A DNA stretch of 5,778 bases from Nitrospirota bacterium (GTDB taxonomy: Bacteria > Nitrospirota > Nitrospiria > Nitrospirales > NS-4), in the NCBI GenBank assembly GCA_005877855.1, contig VBOF01000044.1:1-5778 (forward strand), in the 5' to 3' direction. The notes beneath the pieces were generated by a model, which had not been told where the DNA came from, did no database searches, and saw nothing but the letters and a program-made list of their open reading frames with translations. Shown one piece after another: positions 4,978-5,778 of the stretch. The translations under genes were made by a program, and so were the position numbers. Positions within the stretch are counted from its first letter, which is position 1. Each line of letters begins with the position of its first letter.

Positions 4978-5778
4978 TTACGCCATGCGCCGCAAGGCCT
5001 CGATGCGCTCTTCGATGGGCGGATGCGTGGCGAACAAGCTCAAAAGGCCGCCCGTGTTGCCGGATATTTTCATAGTGGCGAGCGCGTCGTGGGTGGCGTA
5101 TTCCACCTGCGCTGCTTCGACGTACCGTTGAATGCTCTGCAACGCCGAGATCATCGGCGCTGGGCCGTAAGCCTTGCCCGAGAACCGATCGGCCTCGAAC
5201 TCCCGCCGCCGCGAGTGCCAATTGATCACGATCATGGCCAGGATGCCGAGAACGATTTGCAAGACGTAGTAGGCGACGATGCCTAGAACTGCCTGGTCAC
5301 GTTCTCTAAAGAACCGCTCCACCCACATGGAGATGAAGTACACGAACGTGTTCATCAGGCCGGCCAGCACCGTCGTGGTGAACATGTCGCCGTTCCAGAC
5401 ATGACCCATCTCGTGCGCCAGCACGGATCGAATTTCCTCTTCCTTCAGGTTCTCCAGGAGGCCGGTCGATACGGCGACCATCGCGTTGTTCTTGGTCGGC
5501 CCGGTGGCGAAGGCGTTCGGATCGGGCGCGTCGTAGACCCAGACCTCCGGCATCCGGACGTGGAGCCGCTGGGCCAGCTCGCGCACGGTCTGGAACACGA
5601 CCTCTTCGGCGCGGGTCCGGGGCTCGGTGAGCTGGTAGCAATCCAGCATGGCCCGCGCGAACTGCTTGGAGAAGGCTAAGGAGATAAAAGCCCCTCCGAA
5701 GCCGAGGATCCCCGCGTAGAGCAGGATGGTTCCATCCACCGACCCGCGGATGTCGATGCCGAACGCTGGCAGCACGAA
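4978..5778 (-). CDS. htpX: Membrane metalloprotease HtpX (M48B), N-terminus beyond the window
   Basis: The visible 266 residues run off the right edge; by comparison with E. coli HtpX, roughly the first 15-25 residues are missing. HtpX is an inner-membrane zinc endopeptidase that degrades misfolded membrane proteins, with FtsH. Counting from the GTG at 5775, which is an internal codon rather than a proven start, the order is: part of the first membrane helix and a second helix (LLYAGILGFGGAFISLAFSK, 18-37), the conserved YDAPDPNAFATGPTKNNAMVAVSTGLL (81-107), the zinc motif HEMGH (121-125) followed by VWNGDM, two helices (~132-152 and ~162-185), SRRREFEAD with the third zinc ligand E192, and the C-terminal FATHPPIEERIEALRRM. 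All catalytic residues are present. The TAA stop lies 7 nt before the ATP-grasp gene, so the two are probably one transcript. Confidence 0.95.
   Translation of the reverse strand, partial: FVLPAFGIDIRGSVDGTILLYAGILGFGGAFISLAFSKQFARAMLDCYQLTEPRTRAEEVVFQTVRELAQRLHVRMPEVWVYDAPDPNAFATGPTKNNAMVAVSTGLLENLKEEEIRSVLAHEMGHVWNGDMFTTTVLAGLMNTFVYFISMWVERFFRERDQAVLGIVAYYVLQIVLGILAMIVINWHSRRREFEADRFSGKAYGPAPMISALQSIQRYVEAAQVEYATHDALATMKISGNTGGLLSLFATHPPIEERIEALRRMA

Overview
The window is a GC-rich, gene-dense stretch of bacterial chromosome with seven supported protein genes, two of them cut by the window edges. No RNA genes, insertion sequences or CRISPR arrays are visible. Strong GGAGG-type ribosome binding sites, lipoprotein and Sec signals, and an M32 peptidase, HtpX and a glycine-zipper lipoprotein point to a Gram-negative bacterium with a periplasm. 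The style would fit Nitrospirota or a related environmental lineage, but that is an impression and no marker gene confirms it.

Layout. On the minus strand at the left edge, a small three-helix membrane protein (562-861) is coupled by an ATGA overlap to the N-terminal part of an M32 carboxypeptidase (1-565). A short divergent intergenic region (862-956) separates these from a plus-strand exported protein with a Big_2-like and a PKD-like domain (957-1925). That gene's stop codon overlaps the stop codon of a convergent glycine-zipper lipoprotein (1922-2311, minus).

The centre is the most interesting part. A minus-strand exported protein (2361-3338) appears to have the fold and all the copper ligands of peptidylglycine alpha-hydroxylating monooxygenase (PHM): HH, H, HxH and M. 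It is transcribed away from a small exported cupredoxin (3538-3948, plus). The 199-bp region between them carries a REP-like imperfect palindrome at 3417-3447. The two genes look like a candidate periplasmic copper redox pair: a possible monooxygenase-like protein or copper-binding protein with a possible electron donor or copper carrier. This is an inference from ligand patterns and gene order.

On the right, a minus-strand pair holds the membrane protease HtpX (4978 to beyond 5778) and, 7 nt downstream, a stand-alone ATP-grasp domain of the PEP synthase/PPDK type (3960-4970). This second protein lacks the phosphohistidine and PEP-binding domains of the full enzymes and probably starts at TTG. 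Genes are packed tightly, with two convergent pairs separated by 11 bp or overlapping, and no recognisable intrinsic terminator anywhere in the window.
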